Notes: generated by a model not told the origin, from the sequence alone. A DNA stretch of 52,776 bases from Acidimicrobiales bacterium (GCA_025362585.1 JANYFR010000060.1:1-52776); one strand, 5' to 3'. Shown: positions 38,321 through 46,964, numbered from the stretch's first letter. Program-made: numbers and translations.

Positions 38321-39244
38321 CTAGAAGTACCCCTCGCGCTTCCGGTCTTCCATTGCGGTCTCGGAGAACTTGTCGTCGGCCCTCGTGGCGCCGCGCTCGG
38401 AAACGTTGGCCAGCGTGACCTCGTCGATAATGGCGCGCAGGGTACTGGCGGAGGAGAGCACCGCGCCGGTGCAGTTGGCGTCTCCGACGGTGCGAAAGCG
38501 CACCGATCGGTGTTCGACCTGCTCGTCGACGCGCGGCTCGACAAAGGGTCCGACGCCGAGCCACATGCCGTCGCGCATCACGACGTCACGTTCGTGGGCG
38601 AAGTAAATCGTGGGCAGCGCCATCTGTTCGCGTTCGATGTACTGCCAGATGTCGAGCTCGGTCCAATCCGACAGCGGAAAGGCCCGAACGTGTTCGCCCG
38701 GATTGACCTTCCCCTGGTACAACTGCCACAATTCGGGACGCTGCTGGCGCGGATCCCACTGACCGAAGGTGTCGCGGAACGAGAGGATTCGCTCCTTCGC
38801 GCGCGCCTTGTCTTCGTCGCGACGCGCACCCCCGAACGCGGCGTCGAAGCCATTGTCGTTGATTGCGTCGAGGAGCGTCACCGTCTGCAGGCGATTTCGT
38901 GACCCGAGCAGACCGGGGTCCACGACCTTGCCTTGGTCGATGGTGTCTTGGACTTTGGCGACGACCAGACGCGCGTTGGTCGCGGCCACGGTGGCGTCGC
39001 GGAACGCGAGTACTTCGGGAAAGTTTTGACCGGTGTCAATGTGCATGACCGGGAACGGGAGTTGCTGAGGTGCGAACGCCTTGGTGGCGAGATGGAGCAG
39101 GACTGCCGAGTCTTTGCCACCCGAGAAGAGTAGGACCGGTCGCTCGCACTCGGCGGCGACCTCGCGCAGGATAAAGATGGCGTGGGACTCCAGCAGGTCG
39201 AGGTGGTCGGTGAACTTCGGGGGGCGCAAGGGTGTCGTGGTCAT
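38321..39244 (-). CDS. cysD: Sulfate adenylyltransferase subunit 2
   Basis: Forms adenylyl sulfate from ATP and sulfate. The 307-residue product has the PP-loop LLFSGGKDSAVLLHLA, VMHIDTGQNFPEVLAFRD, AAFGGARRDEDKARAKERI, FPLSDWTELDIWQYI and the C-terminal RFRTVGDANCTGAV. ATG 39244 is chosen because it fits the family N-terminus; the frame is open further upstream, across the control region and into the divergent cysH. It is the first gene of cysDN. Confidence 0.96.
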   Translation of the reverse strand: MTTTPLRPPKFTDHLDLLESHAIFILREVAAECERPVLLFSGGKDSAVLLHLATKAFAPQQLPFPVMHIDTGQNFPEVLAFRDATVAATNARLVVAKVQDTIDQGKVVDPGLLGSRNRLQTVTLLDAINDNGFDAAFGGARRDEDKARAKERILSFRDTFGQWDPRQQRPELWQLYQGKVNPGEHVRAFPLSDWTELDIWQYIEREQMALPTIYFAHERDVVMRDGMWLGVGPFVEPRVDEQVEHRSVRFRTVGDANCTGAVLSSASTLRAIIDEVTLANVSERGATRADDKFSETAMEDRKREGYF

Positions 39245-39290
39245 ATTCTGCAGGGTCCGGGTATATTCTAGTGAACCAATGGTTATTCTC
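39242..39290. promoter_or_regulatory. Divergent cysDN/cysH control region with three TATTCT elements at 20-bp spacing
   Basis: The 60-base gap between cysD and cysH contains TATTCT at 39244, 39264 and 39284, each exactly 20 bases apart, so all lie on roughly the same helix face. The first overlaps the cysD start codon on the other strand. An AACC-AAT-GGTT palindrome sits between copies two and three (39274-39284). The elements could be binding sites of a sulfur regulator or overlapping -10 boxes; which is not resolved. Confidence 0.45.
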
Positions 39291-39304
39291 ATGCTTCGAG
39301 CCGA

Positions 39305-39982
39305 ATGTCCGTGATTAGCCCCACGCTGGCTGAACTCGAAGAGCTCGACGTGGCCAACCTGCGCTTTGAGCGCTCGACACCTCTCGAAATCCTCACCTGG
39401 ACCTTCAATCGCTTCGGCCCCCAGGTCGTGATGGCGTGCTCGTTCGAGGACGTGGCCCTCTTGCACATGGTGCACACGTTGGCGCCGTCAACCGAGATCA
39501 TCTTCCTCGAGACGGGCGGTCACTTTCCCGAGACCCTCGAGTTCGCCGCGCGAGTCGAAGCCGAGTGGTCGCTCAACCTCACGCGCACGTCGCCCGGTCC
39601 TGCGGCGAAGGAGTGGCCGTGTGGCACCGACCGATGCTGCGAGCTGCGAAAGGTCGAACCGCTCGGGCGTGCGTTGGGGGGACACCCGGCGTGGATTACG
39701 TCGGTGAAGCGTGTTGACGCGCCCACCCGGGCCACCATGAAAACCCTGATGTGGGATGAGAAATTTGGTCTCGCGAAGGTCAACCCGCTAGCGAAGTGGA
39801 CCGACGACGACGTCGCGTACTACCTGAAGGCGAACGAACTGCCTGAGCATCCGCTGTGGGCGCAGGGCTACGCGTCGATCGGATGTGCCGCGATGACCGA
39901 GAGACCCCTCGTCCCGGGTGACCGTCGATCGGGGCGTTGGGTTGGTGTTGACAAAGAGGAGTGCGGTCTCCACGAGGCGTGA
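39305..39982 (+). CDS. cysH: APS/PAPS reductase (CysH family) with an altered cluster-binding motif
   Basis: Reduces activated sulfate to sulfite. The 225-residue product has the substrate-binding VVMACSFEDVALLHM, FLETGGHFPETLEFA, the Cys pair TDRCCELRKVEPL (C111-C112), VKRVDAPTRA, KVNPLAKWTDDDV and the catalytic Cys in KEECGLH (C220). APS reductases bind a [4Fe-4S] cluster with CC plus CxxC; here the second pair reads GCAAMTERP, so C194 is kept but the fourth ligand is Met197. Everything else resembles the APS-specific actinobacterial enzyme, and no APS kinase gene is present. Either the cluster is bound unusually or the enzyme has changed. Confidence 0.88.
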   Translation: MSVISPTLAELEELDVANLRFERSTPLEILTWTFNRFGPQVVMACSFEDVALLHMVHTLAPSTEIIFLETGGHFPETLEFAARVEAEWSLNLTRTSPGPAAKEWPCGTDRCCELRKVEPLGRALGGHPAWITSVKRVDAPTRATMKTLMWDEKFGLAKVNPLAKWTDDDVAYYLKANELPEHPLWAQGYASIGCAAMTERPLVPGDRRSGRWVGVDKEECGLHEA

Positions 39983-40056
39983 TATCCACCACTTAACACG
40001 ACGTCGCTTGTAACTTTGTCAGCAATGTCAACGTGTCGTGCTCCGGGGTCTGGCGG

Positions 40057-40824
40057 ATGCTCCTAATAGTTCTCGCCCTTTTTTGGGTGGCCCTTCTCGC
40101 CCCCACGGTGGTGCGACGATTTCGAGACCACGGGACGGAGCGGTCGATCGAGTCATTTCACGCGGAACACGAGGTTCTGAGCCGCCAGGAGTACGCCGTC
40201 GCGCCGGCCCACCGTCTGGACGCTGACGGCCGCGAAACCACGATTGACACGGGTGCACCGCGCAAGCCTCGGCTCACGGTCGTACACGCGGACGATACCT
40301 ATCGAACACTCGAGTCACGCAGTTCCTGGGACGAGTGGAGCCAGGACTACGACTATGACGAGGGTTCAGGAACGCCGCGCGAGGCGTCGCACAATCGCTA
40401 CGCCGCCGCCTACGCCGCCGTACCGCGAGAAACGACGGTACAGGCTCCGTACCAGCCCGGGCACCGACGTCGTTCGATGAGAGCACAACGCAAGATGATG
40501 TTCGGGCGACTTCTCGTAGGTTCCGTGGTCGTGACCATCGTCGCATTCGTCTCGGGCTACTCGCTGGTCCTCGACGTCGCGTTCGCGGCGTGGCTGGCCG
40601 TCGTCGGCTTCGCCGCCGCCGCCCTGTTCGCCGTCAGCCAGGGCTACCTCCACGAATCGTCACTTCCGTTGCGCCTACCCCAGCGTCGAAAGCTCGCGAC
40701 GATTCAGCCGCTCTATCGTGAGTACCCAGATCAACGTGGCGATGAGTACCAGTCGGACTTCTACGATCCTGACGACAACGTTCGTTGGCAACGTGAATCG
40801 CCGTCACGTCGGGCTCTCGGCTAA
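40057..40824 (+). CDS. Actinobacterial membrane protein, unknown function
   Basis: The 255-residue product has an N-terminal membrane helix (LLIVLALFWVALLAPTVVRRF), a hydrophilic Tyr/Arg/Asp-rich stretch of about 125 residues, two closely spaced hydrophobic segments (about 152-173 and 176-197), and a charged tail ending in SPSRRALG. This anchor-linker-double-helix layout recurs in actinobacterial proteins of poorly known role, some linked to cell division; that link is only a guess here. ATG 40057 is preferred over GTG 40033, which adds eight residues before the helix. It stands alone between cysH and tRNA-Ala. Confidence 0.7.
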   Translation: MLLIVLALFWVALLAPTVVRRFRDHGTERSIESFHAEHEVLSRQEYAVAPAHRLDADGRETTIDTGAPRKPRLTVVHADDTYRTLESRSSWDEWSQDYDYDEGSGTPREASHNRYAAAYAAVPRETTVQAPYQPGHRRRSMRAQRKMMFGRLLVGSVVVTIVAFVSGYSLVLDVAFAAWLAVVGFAAAALFAVSQGYLHESSLPLRLPQRRKLATIQPLYREYPDQRGDEYQSDFYDPDDNVRWQRESPSRRALG

Positions 40825-40839
40825 AGTAAGTACCTCTTC

Positions 40840-40915
40840 GGGGGTGTAGCTCAATTGGTAGAGCGCTACGTTCGCAATGTAGAGGCAGTGGGTTCGAATC
40901 CCATCACCTCCACCA
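40840..40915 (+). tRNA. tRNA-Ala (anticodon CGC)
   Basis: Acceptor GGGGGTG (40840-40846) pairs with CACCTCC (40905-40911), including the G3-U70 wobble that marks alanine tRNAs. The D arm is GCTC...GAGC, the anticodon loop TTCGCAA (CGC, reading GCG), the T arm GTGGG-TTCGAAT-CCCAT, then A and an encoded CCA. It is 76 bases long with all stems formed. Confidence 0.96.
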
Positions 40916-41004
40916 CGAGGGGTCGTTCCTAGTTCGAGTCACTGTGAGCCGAACCGGGCTCATAGAGTGGTGGGTCACCGAGGTGCAATGAGGTAGGGGC
41001 CCCA

Positions 41005-41655
41005 ATGACACAGTCAGTTCGCGTGCAAAATTTCTTGGTGTCGAGCGATGGCTTCGGTACCGGGGTAGGACAAAGCCTTGAACACCCGTTTGGCCACGCC
41101 AACCCGGCCGAACTGTTCTCATGGGCGGGCGCTACGGCGCACTGGCCCAATCGGACTGCTCCCGGCGGGACGTACGGTCTCGATGACTACTGCACCCGTG
41201 ACTTCGGTAACAACATCGGTGCCGAGATCATGGGGCGCAACAAGTTTGGTCCCCAGCGCGGACCGTGGGAGAACTATGACTGGCAAGGCTGGTGGGGCGA
41301 TGACACACCCTTCCACACGCCGGTGTTCGTTCTCACTCATCACGTTCGACCATCGATCACACTGGGCGACACGACGTTTCGTTTCCTCAATGCGTCGCCA
41401 GAGGCGGCGCTGGCGCAGGCTCTCGACGCTGCTGGCGGCAAGGACGTGCGGGTCGGCGGTGGTGTCGCCACGGTCCGTGCGTTCCTTGACGCCAATCTCA
41501 TTGACCAGATGCATATCGTCGTTTCCCCCACGGCACTGGTGCGCGGTGAACGATTCTGGGAAAGCCCCGACGAACTCGCTGACCGTTTTTATCTGGAGAA
41601 GATTCCCAGTCCGAGCGGGGTGGTGCATCACTTCTTCTGGCGCCGCGACCAATGA
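41005..41655 (+). CDS. RibD C-terminal/dihydrofolate-reductase-like protein
   Basis: The 216-residue product has the RibD_C/DHFR-like fold pattern seen in YwjB/YyaP-type proteins: N-terminal VQNFLVSSDGFGTG, EIMGRNKFGPQRGPW, PVFVLTHHVRP, the NADPH-site VRVGGGVATVRAFLDANLID, and VVSPTALVRGERFW. The family probably reduces a pterin- or flavin-like substrate with NADPH, but members are mostly uncharacterised. It is a stand-alone gene after tRNA-Ala. About 280 bases without a gene follow it; they include a GCGCC-GAAA-GGCGC hairpin (41772-41785) of unknown meaning. Confidence 0.85.
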   Translation: MTQSVRVQNFLVSSDGFGTGVGQSLEHPFGHANPAELFSWAGATAHWPNRTAPGGTYGLDDYCTRDFGNNIGAEIMGRNKFGPQRGPWENYDWQGWWGDDTPFHTPVFVLTHHVRPSITLGDTTFRFLNASPEAALAQALDAAGGKDVRVGGGVATVRAFLDANLIDQMHIVVSPTALVRGERFWESPDELADRFYLEKIPSPSGVVHHFFWRRDQ

Positions 41656-41934
41656 CGCTCCCTTTGGCCAACGCGCGGACTGGGACCGGAGTGTCCGGGC
41701 CTGGACCCTTACCTTGTATCCCCCTAGATTCGCTTGGCCGCGTTTTTGGCAATGGCTCGTGCGCCATCGTCGCGCCGAAAGGCGCAACAGCCCGGCGCAG
41801 ACGACTCTAATGAGTGAGGAAATTTCTCTGTGCTTGGGCGACGGAGTCCCATCACGTCCAAGCAGACCTTGCACTAACCGGTCACTCGTAACGGTCGCGG
41901 GGTGGTGGCTAGGGACCATAGTAACGTCACCCGC

Positions 41935-43884
41935 GTGAGAACCACCGCGCCCTATGGTTCCTGGCGTTCGCCGGTAACTACTCAACTACTGGTGGCCAAC
42001 GCTGTTCGCGTCGACAATCCTTCGATCGACGGCACCGACACCTACTGGGTAGAAGAACGTCCGCAGGAGGCGGGGAGAAGCGTCATCGTGCGGCGCAGCA
42101 ATGACGCCACGACCGTCGACGCGATGTCGAGTGAATTCGACGTTCGCACCCTCGCCCATGAGTACGGAGGTCTCTGTTACGTCGCGCACCACGGGGTCGT
42201 CATCTTCTCCAACTTCGCCGACCAGCGCCTCTATCGAATCGATCCCGGTTCGCCACCGCGCGCGATCACCGAGGAGCCGTCGAGCCCTCGGGCGTGGCGC
42301 TACGCCGACCCGATTGTTACGCGTGATGGTGCGTTCGTGATCTGTGTTCGCGAGCGTCACGAGGAGACGGACGTCGTCAATGAGTTGGTTATCCTCGCGA
42401 GTGACGGCTCGGCGTCGCCGCGGATCCTCGCATCGGGTCACGACTTCTTCGCGGCACCGGTTCTGAGCGACGATGATCGCCAACTGGCGTGGATCACGTG
42501 GGACCACCCGTGCATGCCCTGGGACGGGACCCGACTGCACGAGGCGGTGCTGGACGAGACCTATAGCGTGGCGAGCGAGCGCATCGTCTGTGGGGGAGAT
42601 CACGAGTCGGTCGTGCAGCCGCGCTACGGCCCCGGCGCGACGTTGCACTACATCTCTGACCGCTCTGGATGGTGGAACCTCTACCTTGACGGGCCTTCGG
42701 GAGCGAAGGCTCTTTCGTCCCTCGACGCGGAGTTCGCGTGGCCGGCGTGGGTCTTTGGCGAACACTCCTACGTGGTGGGCGAGGACGGGTCCATCGTGGC
42801 GACTTGGAGCAAAGACGGTATATCGCACCTCGGGATCATTGCAGCGGGCGGCGGACCGATTGTGGAGGTGGCGACCTCGTGGACGCATTTTGAATCACTC
42901 AGTGAGCGAGACGGCGCCGTGATCGCCGTGGCCGGTTCACCACTGACGCCGCTCTCGATCGTGGAAGTCGAACTCTCGACCGGCCAGACCTCGGTCTTGA
43001 AAGCCAGTCGAGACGACGCAATCAATCCGGCTTATCTCTCCGAGGCCGAGCCCATCGAATTCTCGACCGAAGGCCACGTGACCGCGCACGCCCTCTACTA
43101 CGCACCGACCAACCCGGACTTTATGGGACCCGAGAGTGCACGTCCCCCGCTCATCGTCCAAAGCCACGGGGGCCCGACGTCCCAGGCGGTGTCGGTCCTC
43201 AACTACGAGATTCAGTACTGGACGAGTCGTGGATTCGCCGTCGTCGACGTCAACTACGGTGGCTCCACCGGCTACGGACGCGCCTACCGCGAAAGGTTGA
43301 AGGGCAACTGGGGCGTCGGCGACCTCGACGACTGCGTCAACGCGGCCAAGTTCCTCGCCTCGAGCGGGCGCGCCGATGAGAAGGCCTTGCTGATCCACGG
43401 CGGAAGTGCTGGGGGCTACACGACGCTATGCGCGTTGACGTTTCGTAGCGACTTCGCGGCCGGAGCGAGCCACTTCGGTGTGGGCGACCTCGGCGCCCTG
43501 GCTCGCGACACGCATAAATTCGAGTCGAGGTACCTCGACGGACTCGTGGGCCCCTATCCCGAGCGCGACGATCTGTTTCGTGCGCGTTCGCCCATCTTCC
43601 ACACCGAGTTGATGCGCACGCCAGTAATCCTCTTCCAAGGTCTCGAAGACGAGGTTGTGCCGCCGGCGCAGGCGGAGGCGATGGCCGAAGCCCTGCGTCT
43701 GCGGGGTGTTCCGTTCGCGTACGTTTCCTTCGAGGGGGAGCAGCACGGCTTTCGCCAGGCGAAGAACATCATGCGTGCCGCCGAGGCTGAGCTCTACTTC
43801 TACTCTCAGGTCCTGCGCTTTGAACCGGCCGACGGGCTTGAGCCGGTCGTGATCGAGAACCAAGAGGCGCTGTCGGCTCACTAG
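41935..43884 (+). CDS. S9 family (prolyl-oligopeptidase-type) serine peptidase
   Basis: The 649-residue product has a beta-propeller-like N-terminal region (to about 390), including ISDRSGWWNLYLDG, and a C-terminal alpha/beta-hydrolase domain. The latter contains PPLIVQSHGGPTSQ, FAVVDVNYGGSTGYGRAYRE, the nucleophile motif HGGSAGGYTTLCAL, the acid in FQGLEDEVVPPAQAE and the catalytic His in GEQHGFRQ. No signal peptide is seen, so it is probably cytoplasmic, cleaving small peptides. GTG 41935 gives the family N-terminus (RTTAPYGSWRSPVT); in-frame GTG 41902 is less likely. It is monocistronic. Confidence 0.92.
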   Translation: MRTTAPYGSWRSPVTTQLLVANAVRVDNPSIDGTDTYWVEERPQEAGRSVIVRRSNDATTVDAMSSEFDVRTLAHEYGGLCYVAHHGVVIFSNFADQRLYRIDPGSPPRAITEEPSSPRAWRYADPIVTRDGAFVICVRERHEETDVVNELVILASDGSASPRILASGHDFFAAPVLSDDDRQLAWITWDHPCMPWDGTRLHEAVLDETYSVASERIVCGGDHESVVQPRYGPGATLHYISDRSGWWNLYLDGPSGAKALSSLDAEFAWPAWVFGEHSYVVGEDGSIVATWSKDGISHLGIIAAGGGPIVEVATSWTHFESLSERDGAVIAVAGSPLTPLSIVEVELSTGQTSVLKASRDDAINPAYLSEAEPIEFSTEGHVTAHALYYAPTNPDFMGPESARPPLIVQSHGGPTSQAVSVLNYEIQYWTSRGFAVVDVNYGGSTGYGRAYRERLKGNWGVGDLDDCVNAAKFLASSGRADEKALLIHGGSAGGYTTLCALTFRSDFAAGASHFGVGDLGALARDTHKFESRYLDGLVGPYPERDDLFRARSPIFHTELMRTPVILFQGLEDEVVPPAQAEAMAEALRLRGVPFAYVSFEGEQHGFRQAKNIMRAAEAELYFYSQVLRFEPADGLEPVVIENQEALSAH

Positions 43885-44092
43885 ACGAATCGGCGACGTC
43901 GAGATTGCCCAGAGCAATTAGGTGGACGCTGGTTCGGTTGTGTTCAGTGTGCGATTTTCCAGTGTCATGGACATCGCCGGACTGGGCCGCCAAATTCGCG
44001 TGAACGAGAGTCGAATCATTTTTTACCATCTGGTGGAAATTCGCCACGAAAAATACTGGCACTTGGGTGAAAGGTGATGTAGAAAGTGCACC
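43885..44092. other. Intergenic region upstream of the NRAMP unit (about 460 bases if the small gene at 44093 is not real)
   Basis: A relatively A+T-rich stretch at 43995-44055, with the repeated hexamer AAATTCGC (43991 and 44036 areas), probably holds the promoter for the transporter. I looked for M-box, yybP-ykoY and NiCo riboswitch landmarks and saw none. No confident gene or RNA lies here. Confidence 0.4.
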
Positions 44093-44347
44093 GTGGGAAA
44101 TGACCTCGGGCGCCGCCGATCAACTCAGTCGGGGAACAGACTCAACAAAATTGATGACCGGTGTTGGAAGCACGAACACCCATCGGCGACGTCGAGCGAC
44201 GAACCGCGTACGCGAGACTACGCTGAGCGCGCGACGACGGAGTTCATCTGGGGACGTGCGATGCCGGTGATTCGGCCAACGCGCAGGCCCGTGCAGCGCA
44301 ACGAGCGCCGAGCAGGGCGCTCCCGCACGATTGACGAGCTGACGTGA
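44093..44347 (+). CDS. Possible small Arg-rich protein coupled to the NRAMP gene
   Basis: An 84-residue frame from GTG 44093 (weak GAAAG upstream) that ends in a GTGA overlap with the transporter start, the same coupling used by many genes in this window. The product is hydrophilic and Arg-rich (MPVIRPTRRPVQRNERRAG near the end), with no known domain and no membrane segment. The overlap is the only support; it could be a chance frame or leader peptide. Confidence 0.35.
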   Translation: MGNDLGRRRSTQSGNRLNKIDDRCWKHEHPSATSSDEPRTRDYAERATTEFIWGRAMPVIRPTRRPVQRNERRAGRSRTIDELT

Positions 44348-45642
44348 CGAGCGAGCGCCCGAAGTGGCGAAGCTATATACGGGCTCTGGGACCAGGTTTG
44401 GTCACCGGTGCGTCCGATGACGACCCATCGGGCATTGCCACCTACGCCCAAGCCGGCGCCCGTTTCGGTTTTGGGATGTTGTGGGTCGCCCTCATCACCT
44501 TTCCCTTGATGGCCGCGGTCCAAGAGATCTGTGACCGCACCGCTCTCGCCACTGGCAAGGGGCTGGGGGAACTCATCTACATCCGCTTCGGAAAGGTCTG
44601 GCGCATCGCCATTGGTTTTCTCGTGGCCATGCTGATTGTCGCCAATGCGCTTAACATCGCCGCCGACCTTGTCGCAATTGGCGCGGGCATGCATCTTCTC
44701 AACGCCGGCCCCGAAGTGCTCTGGGCCTTGATCGCCGGTGGCGCGCTCATCGTGATGCTGATCAGCGGCTCGTTCCAAATTGTCTCTCAAGTCCTCAAGG
44801 TCCTCTGCGCCGCACTGCTGGCCTACGTGGTGGTCCTGTTCTTCGTGACGATCCCGTGGGGTACCGTCCTGATCAACACCATCGTGCCCCACGTGCAACT
44901 TTCCAAGGCCTACATTGCCCTCCTGATCGGTGTGCTCGGCACCACGATCTCGCCGTACCTCTTCTTCTGGCAGAACCTTCAGCGACTCGAAGAGATGCGC
45001 GAAGAGCCGGCCGGCGGGAAGCGGCCCCTCGTGCTTCGACGACGTTCGCCGGCGGCCGCGAGCGCCAAACAGTGGATGAGTCGATTCGACGTCTTCGTCG
45101 GCATGGGATTCTCGAATGTCGTGATGTTCGCGATCATCGTCGTGACGGCGCTCACCATTGGCAAGCACGGACACCACGTCACCATCAACTCTCCGGCCGA
45201 GGCGGCCCAGTCACTCAAACCGGTCGCCGGTCGCTTGGCGGTCTACATTTTCGCCCTGGGCTTCATTGGATCGGGCATGTTGGCGATTCCCGTGCTGGCC
45301 GGCGCCGGCTCGGCGGGCATGGCGGGACTGCTCGATCATCCGACGGGCTTCTCCAGTTCGCCGCGCAAGGCTCCCGTCTTCTACGGACTGGTGGTGGTGG
45401 GAATGCTCGGCGGTATGACGCTCAGTCTGCTCTCGGTCAACCCGATCAAACTGCTCATCCTCGTGGCGGTCGTGAACGGCATCGCCGCCGCGCCGTTTCT
45501 CGCCGTCACGATGCTCGTCTCCTCGGATCGCAGCATCATGGGTGAGCACGTCAACGGCAAAGTTGCGCTGTTTCTAGGTTGGCTCACCGCGTTACTCATG
45601 GCCATCGCGGCGGTCGCCCTCTTCACCGTCGGGGGAGTCTGA
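44344..45642 (+). CDS. NRAMP/SLC11-family transporter with a non-canonical metal site
   Basis: The 432-residue product has about eleven membrane helices and the family core. Helix 1 reads LVTGASDDDPSGIATY; the canonical metal motif is DPGN, so the Asp is kept (D27) but the Asn is Gly (G30). Helix 6 reads GTTISPYLFFWQ (200-211 region) in place of the usual A-x-x-M-PH, so the metal-selecting Met is Ser203. Loss of Asn and Met is a known trait of NRAMP-related Mg2+ transporters and other divergent members. So Mn/Fe transport (MntH) should not be assumed. GTG 44344; possibly coupled to a small upstream gene. Confidence 0.88.
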   Translation: MTSERPKWRSYIRALGPGLVTGASDDDPSGIATYAQAGARFGFGMLWVALITFPLMAAVQEICDRTALATGKGLGELIYIRFGKVWRIAIGFLVAMLIVANALNIAADLVAIGAGMHLLNAGPEVLWALIAGGALIVMLISGSFQIVSQVLKVLCAALLAYVVVLFFVTIPWGTVLINTIVPHVQLSKAYIALLIGVLGTTISPYLFFWQNLQRLEEMREEPAGGKRPLVLRRRSPAAASAKQWMSRFDVFVGMGFSNVVMFAIIVVTALTIGKHGHHVTINSPAEAAQSLKPVAGRLAVYIFALGFIGSGMLAIPVLAGAGSAGMAGLLDHPTGFSSSPRKAPVFYGLVVVGMLGGMTLSLLSVNPIKLLILVAVVNGIAAAPFLAVTMLVSSDRSIMGEHVNGKVALFLGWLTALLMAIAAVALFTVGGV

Positions 45643-45719
45643 GTCGCCCCGCATCGAGACCGGTCAATCTGGTCGGACCTTCGTACAGATTCTCGGTGCG
45701 CCCGGAGCGGACCTCTCGA

Positions 45720-46964
45720 CTATTGGTGCTCCGTCGGCCGGTGCATCCGAAAGCCCGGTTGGTGCTTTAGAATTTCACGCCTCGCGATCGTCATCTTGTG
45801 TACCTCGTCGGGTCCGTCGGCGATACGCAGGGTTCGCATGTGTGCGTACATGTTCGCCAAGGGGTAGAACTGCGTCACGCCCGCCGCGCCGTGCACCTGA
45901 ATTGCCCGGTCAATGATCTTGATCGCCATATTCGGCACCGCGACCTTGATACCCGAGATTTCGGTGGCGGCGGCCTTATTGCCAACCGAGTCCATGAGGT
46001 GGGCGGTCTTCAGCACGTACTCACGGGCCATGTCGATCTCGATTCGCGACTCGGCGATCCAGTCCTGGATAAGTCCCTTGTGGGCGAGGCTCGTGCCAAA
46101 CGTCGAGCGCTCGAGCGACCGGATCACCATGAGCTCGAGGGCCCTTTCGGCGACGCCGATTGTCCGCATGCAGTGGTGGATCCGTCCCGGTCCGAGACGG
46201 GCCTGGGAGATCGCGAAGCCCCCTCCCTCGTCGCCGAGCAGGTAGTCGACGGGGACCCGAACGTTTTGGTAGATCACCTCGGGGTGACCGCCTCGTTCGT
46301 CGTAGCCAAAGACGTGCGGGTCGAGACCGAGCGAGACACCGGGCGTTTCCATGGGCACCACGATCATTGACTGCTGAAGGTGGCGTGACGCGTGGGGATT
46401 GGTCTTACCCATGACGATGAGCACCTTGCAGCGCTCGGCCCGCGCGCCCGAGCTGAACCACTTTCGACCGTTCAATACGTACTCGTCACCGTCGCGCTCT
46501 ATCGAGAGACCAATATTGGTGGCGTCCGAGGAGGCGACGTCGGGTTCGGTCATGGAGAAGGCGCTGCGAATCTCGCCGGCCAACAGCGGCGCGAGCCACT
46601 CACCCTTCACGCGGTCCGATCCGAAGTGAAAGAGAATCTCCATGTTTCCGGTATCGGGCGCGTTGCAGTTGAGGACCTCCGAGGCGAAACCGACCCGGCC
46701 CAGCGTTTCCGAGATCGGTGCGTAATCGAGGTTCGAAAGGCGCGTGCCCGGGTGCTCGGCGTTCAGGTGGGGAAGGAAGAGGTTCCAGAGGCCCCGTTCG
46801 AGGGCGCTCGCCTTCAACTTGTCGAGCACGGGCGGATAGCCGCTAGGGCCAACTTCATCGAGCTGGGAGTAGTAGGTCTCCTCGTGGGGCACGATCACGC
46901 TGTCCATGAAATTCTTCACCGACTCCTGGGTAGCGAGTCCCTCTTTCGAGAATTCGTACGGCAT
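45720..46964 (-). CDS. Acyl-CoA dehydrogenase family protein
   Basis: FAD enzyme oxidising an acyl-CoA to the 2-enoyl-CoA. The 414-residue product has the N-terminal helical domain, the FAD/substrate segment AFSMTEPDVASSDATNI, VLNGRKWFSSGA, LGPGRIHHCMRTIGVAERALELM, STFGTSLAHKGLIQDWIAESR and the C-terminal QVHGAAGVTQFYPLANMYAHMRTLRIADGPDEVH segment (part), where the Asp is the expected catalytic base. The pattern resembles the ACAD10/11-like group more than short-chain forms. AAGGAG precedes the ATG. It stands alone, 77 bases from the converging transporter gene; a link with the 15-22 kb carboxylase cluster cannot be shown. Confidence 0.93.
   Translation of the reverse strand: MPYEFSKEGLATQESVKNFMDSVIVPHEETYYSQLDEVGPSGYPPVLDKLKASALERGLWNLFLPHLNAEHPGTRLSNLDYAPISETLGRVGFASEVLNCNAPDTGNMEILFHFGSDRVKGEWLAPLLAGEIRSAFSMTEPDVASSDATNIGLSIERDGDEYVLNGRKWFSSGARAERCKVLIVMGKTNPHASRHLQQSMIVVPMETPGVSLGLDPHVFGYDERGGHPEVIYQNVRVPVDYLLGDEGGGFAISQARLGPGRIHHCMRTIGVAERALELMVIRSLERSTFGTSLAHKGLIQDWIAESRIEIDMAREYVLKTAHLMDSVGNKAAATEISGIKVAVPNMAIKIIDRAIQVHGAAGVTQFYPLANMYAHMRTLRIADGPDEVHKMTIARREILKHQPGFRMHRPTEHQ

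Noticed and set aside
36422-38902. An 826-codon plus-strand open frame across meaB, cysN and cysD
   Set aside because: It runs out of phase through meaB and antisense to cysN and cysD, which carry all their motifs. The translation is low-complexity and Arg-rich.
43885-44343. Possible metal riboswitch before the NRAMP gene
   Set aside because: No conserved M-box, yybP-ykoY or NiCo core sequence could be found by eye.
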